From contig JACIYY010000157.1 of NCBI GenBank assembly GCA_014359685.1, positions 1-8,219 on the forward strand: DNA of 8,219 bases. The letters run 5' to 3'. The stretch comes from Porphyrobacter sp. (GTDB lineage: Bacteria > Pseudomonadota > Alphaproteobacteria > Sphingomonadales > Sphingomonadaceae). Of the stretch, positions 5,696 through 8,219 are shown in pieces; position 1 is the stretch's first letter; every line of letters starts with the position of its first letter. The translations under genes were made by a program, and so were the position numbers. The notes beneath the pieces were generated by a model. The model was not told the DNA's origin. It was given only the letters and a program-made list of their open reading frames with translations, and did no database searches.

Positions 5696-7147
5696 CTATG
5701 GCGCCTGATCGAACCCGCCGCCCAGCGCCACGAACAGCGTCGCGCGGTTCTGCAGCCAGGCGCGGCGGGTCGCCAGAAGCTGCTGCTGGGCAATGAACAG
5801 GTTGCGTTCCGCGTCCAGCACTTCGAGGTAGTCGGCCACGCCTTCGCGATAGCGCAGTTGGGCGATGCGGGCGATCCGCTCCTGCGCGGCGACAGCCCGC
5901 TCCAGCGTCTCGATCTGCTCGGCCAGCCAGCGGCGGCCGGCCAGCGCATCGGCCACTTCGCGAAACGCGGTCTGCACGGTGCGGTCGTAATTGGCCACCT
6001 CCTCGCGCTCGACCGCGCGGGCGAAGTCGAGCTGCGCGTTGCGCGCACCGCCATCGAAGATCGGCAGGCTGATCGACGGGCCGAAGGTCCAGCCGAACCC
6101 GTCGTCGCCGAACAGGTCGCCGAGATCATCCGAGGTCAGCCCGGCGCGCCCGGTCAGCGAGATCGACGGGAAGAACGCCGCCCGCGCCGCGCCGATATCG
6201 GCCCGCGCCGCGCGCAGCAGCTCTTCGGCCTGGACGATGTCCGGGCGGACCAGCAGCAGTTCGGAGGGGAGGCCGGCCGCGAGCTGGCGGGTGTCCGCCT
6301 GCTCGGTGAGCTGCAACCCGGCGGGCAGATCCTCCGGCACGCGGCCGCCGACCAGCACCCCCAGCCGGTTGCGTAATTGCGCCAGCGTCAGCCGCTCGCT
6401 CGCCACCTGTTGTTCGGCCTGCGTCAGCAGCGTTTCGGCCTGGCGGTAGGGCAGGGCGGAGGTGACGCCGTTTTCCAACCGCACCCGCTCGATCCGCAGC
6501 GCCTCGCGCCGGCTCTCGGCGGTGGCTTCGGCCAGCGTGATCTGCTCCTGGCTCTCGACGATCTGGTAATAGGTCGTCGCCACATCGGCGATCAGCGACA
6601 GGTAGAACGCCCGCTGGGCAGCGATGGTGGCAAGGTAGCGGGCGCGGGCCGCGTCGCGCAGATTGGCGATCCGGCCCCAGAAGTCGATCTCGAACGAGCT
6701 GATTCCGACGCCGACCTGAAAGGTGTTGAAGGTGATGGCGTCGGGCACTGCGGCCTGATCTTCCTCCGCCACCTGACCCGCCAGCGTGGCGCCGGTCAGC
6801 GGCTGGCGGGTGCGGGTGCCGCTGGCATCGGCGACAATCGTCGGCAGGAGCCGGCTGTCCTCGATCCGGTATTGCGCGCGCGCCTGTTCGATGCGGGCGG
6901 TGGCGGCCACCAGATCGCGGTTGCTGGCCAGCGCGGTCGCGATCAGCCGCTCCAGCCGGGGATCGACGAACCACTCGCGATAGGACAGCTGCGCGGCGAC
7001 CACGCTGCCGTCGGGCCGCAGCTCCGGGTCGAAGGCCGGGGCGACCGGCAGCGGCGGCCGGGTGTCGGCCGGCGCGAAGTTGGCGCAGCCGGCCAGCGTC
7101 AGGCTGGCCCCCAGACTGGCGGCGGCGGCGAGCAGGGGGCGGGTCAT
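5696..7147 (-). CDS. RND efflux outer membrane lipoprotein, NodT/OprM-type (TolC family)
   Basis: A 483-residue outer membrane factor that forms the exit duct of a tripartite RND efflux pump. The first 20 residues are a lipoprotein signal peptide with lipobox LAGC (18-21), so Cys21 should be lipidated. Two tandem outer membrane efflux domains follow (about 60-265 and 290-475), each with long Ala/Glu/Arg-rich coiled-coil helices. Family motifs include FEIDFWGRI (152-160), LLLVRPDIVQAEELLRAARA (297-316), the following FFPSISLTG (325-333) and LPIFDGGARN (361-370). The length is normal. The start overlaps the stop of the upstream RND gene in a 4-base ATGA, and AGGAG (7156-7160, minus strand) lies eight bases before the ATG, so the two are translationally coupled. 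The stop TAG lies next to the probable terminator, so this appears to be the last gene of the efflux operon. Exported compounds cannot be inferred. Confidence 0.95.
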   Translation of the reverse strand: MTRPLLAAAASLGASLTLAGCANFAPADTRPPLPVAPAFDPELRPDGSVVAAQLSYREWFVDPRLERLIATALASNRDLVAATARIEQARAQYRIEDSRLLPTIVADASGTRTRQPLTGATLAGQVAEEDQAAVPDAITFNTFQVGVGISSFEIDFWGRIANLRDAARARYLATIAAQRAFYLSLIADVATTYYQIVESQEQITLAEATAESRREALRIERVRLENGVTSALPYRQAETLLTQAEQQVASERLTLAQLRNRLGVLVGGRVPEDLPAGLQLTEQADTRQLAAGLPSELLLVRPDIVQAEELLRAARADIGAARAAFFPSISLTGRAGLTSDDLGDLFGDDGFGWTFGPSISLPIFDGGARNAQLDFARAVEREEVANYDRTVQTAFREVADALAGRRWLAEQIETLERAVAAQERIARIAQLRYREGVADYLEVLDAERNLFIAQQQLLATRRAWLQNRATLFVALGGGFDQAP

Positions 7148-8219
7148 CGGGCCGGCTCCTCTCCGGGCAGCGGGTGGATCGGCTCGTCGATGTGACCGGC
7201 CGGTTTGGGCGCGTGCCGCGCGACCCGGGTCCGCACCAGCAGGTAAAGCAGCGGGATCACGAAGATGCCGATTATGGTCGCCGCGATCATCCCGCCCATC
7301 ACGCCGGTGCCGACCGCGATGCGGCTGGCGGCACCGGCGCCGCTGGCCAGCACCAGCGGGACCATGCCCAGGATGAACGCCATTGAGGTCATGATGATCG
7401 GGCGCAGCCGCATGCGGGCGGCGGCCTGGACCGCCTGCAGCGGCGGTATCCCGTTCGCCTCCTCCTCGATCGCGAATTCCACGATCAGGATCGCGTTCTT
7501 GGCCGATAGACCGATGATGGTGATCAGGCCGACGTTGAAATAGACGTCCGCCGACAGCCCGCGGGCCATCGAAAACAGCACCGCGCCAAGGATGCCGATC
7601 GGCACCACCAATAGCACCGAGATCGGGATCGCCCAGCTTTCGTAGAGCGCCGCCAGCACCAGGAACACCACCACCACAGACAGGCCGAGCAGCAGACCGA
7701 TCTGGCCGCCGGCCTGCCGCTCTTCAAAGGAAATGCCGGTCCATTCAAAGCCGATCCCGTCGGGCAATTGGCCGGCCAGCCGCTCCATCTCGTCCAGCGC
7801 CGCGCCCGACGACACGCCGGGGGCGGGGGTGCCGGAAACCGTCATTGCCGGAAAGCCGTTGTAGCGACCCAGGGCGGGCGGGGCGGCCGACCATTCGGCG
7901 GTCGCGAACGAACTGAATGGCACCAGTTCCCCCTGGTCGTTGGGGATCCGCAGCGCCAGGATGTCCCCTGGGTCGCTGCGGAACGGCGCATCGACCTGCA
8001 CCAGCACCTGCAACACACGGCCATCGCGGGTGAAGTCGTTGGCGTAGGCGGAGCCAAAGGCGATCGACAGCGCGGAGTTGACGTCGTTCATCGAGAGTCC
8101 CTGCGCCCGCGCCTTCAAGCGGTCGATCGACACCCTCACCTCTGGACTTGGCGGCTGGTCCTCGGGCCGCAGATTGGCGACCAGGTTGCTCTGCATCGCC
8201 ATGCCCAGCAGTTGGTCGC
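7144..8219 (-). CDS. RND multidrug efflux permease, AcrB-like (HAE1), C-terminal third, partial
   Basis: The reading frame is open to the right edge, giving about 357 residues; the gene starts outside the window. In AcrB-like pumps (about 1,050 residues) this is the last third: the end of the second porter region, then helices 8-12. The first ATG in the window (8202) is internal, since upstream codons read DQLLG, matching AcrB's QLL stretch. Counting from that Met, the porter part has YANDFTRDGRV (53-63), FSSFATAEW (96-104) and GRYNGFPAM (112-120). The membrane part includes VFLVLAALYESWAIPISV (179-196). IGLSAKNAILIVEFA (230-244) carries the Lys equivalent to AcrB Lys940, and RMRLRPIIMTSMAF (263-276) the Arg971 and Thr978 equivalents, so the C-terminal proton-relay residues are intact. 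The TM4 aspartates cannot be checked. The outer membrane factor gene overlaps its stop. The adaptor protein gene is expected upstream, to the right. Substrate unknown. Confidence 0.96.
   Translation of the reverse strand, partial: DQLLGMAMQSNLVANLRPEDQPPSPEVRVSIDRLKARAQGLSMNDVNSALSIAFGSAYANDFTRDGRVLQVLVQVDAPFRSDPGDILALRIPNDQGELVPFSSFATAEWSAAPPALGRYNGFPAMTVSGTPAPGVSSGAALDEMERLAGQLPDGIGFEWTGISFEERQAGGQIGLLLGLSVVVVFLVLAALYESWAIPISVLLVVPIGILGAVLFSMARGLSADVYFNVGLITIIGLSAKNAILIVEFAIEEEANGIPPLQAVQAAARMRLRPIIMTSMAFILGMVPLVLASGAGAASRIAVGTGVMGGMIAATIIGIFVIPLLYLLVRTRVARHAPKPAGHIDEPIHPLPGEEPAR
7156..7160 (-). promoter_or_regulatory. ribosome binding site of the outer membrane factor gene
   Basis: AGGAG on the minus strand, within a longer GGAGAGGAG run, sits eight bases before ATG 7147 and inside the last codons of the RND pump gene. 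It confirms the ATGA-overlap start. Confidence 0.75.

Noticed and set aside
5678..7195. Plus-strand open frames opposite the outer membrane factor gene
   Set aside because: Gln/Arg/Gly-rich shadows with no motifs; the minus strand encodes a full-length TolC-family protein with a lipobox.

Overview
The window is a GC-rich stretch with dense, intact coding and no mobile elements, RNA genes or CRISPR. Gene content (PepSY-associated membrane protein, spinster-type MFS transporter, XdhC/MocA pair, NodT-type outer membrane factor behind an RND pump) and protein flavour suggest an alphaproteobacterium, probably a sphingomonad or erythrobacterial relative. That assignment is inference from family resemblance; no marker gene is present.

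Layout, left to right. (1) 17-730, minus strand: a three-helix PepSY-associated membrane protein. A Shine-Dalgarno-like AAAGGA just after its stop suggests another gene starts immediately beyond the left edge. (2) 731-858: a 128-base divergent intergenic region with a Fur-box-like sequence at 758-772. (3) 859-5627, plus strand: spinster-like MFS transporter, then an XdhC family protein overlapping by 20 bases a MocA-like molybdenum cofactor nucleotidyltransferase, then an MscS-type mechanosensitive channel with a secreted N-terminal domain. Gaps are 73 bases (MFS to xdhC) and 78 bases (mocA to mscS), so read-through is possible, but only xdhC-mocA is clearly one unit. (4) 5628-5695: a convergent gap with a long imperfect hairpin, a likely two-way terminator. 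(5) 5696 to the right edge, minus strand: an outer membrane efflux lipoprotein translationally coupled (ATGA overlap) to the 3' third of an AcrB-like RND pump that runs off the right edge. The pump's adaptor subunit is expected further right.

How they work together: XdhC and MocA are accessory factors that finish and insert the Mo cofactor (probably the cytosine dinucleotide form) for a xanthine-dehydrogenase-family hydroxylase, but no such enzyme lies in the window. The RND pump and its outer membrane factor form one tripartite efflux system. The PepSY protein probably belongs to an iron- or TonB-linked operon continuing left. The MFS transporter and mechanosensitive channel are membrane proteins with no visible link to their neighbours. 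I see no convincing undescribed system; the findings are modest leads.
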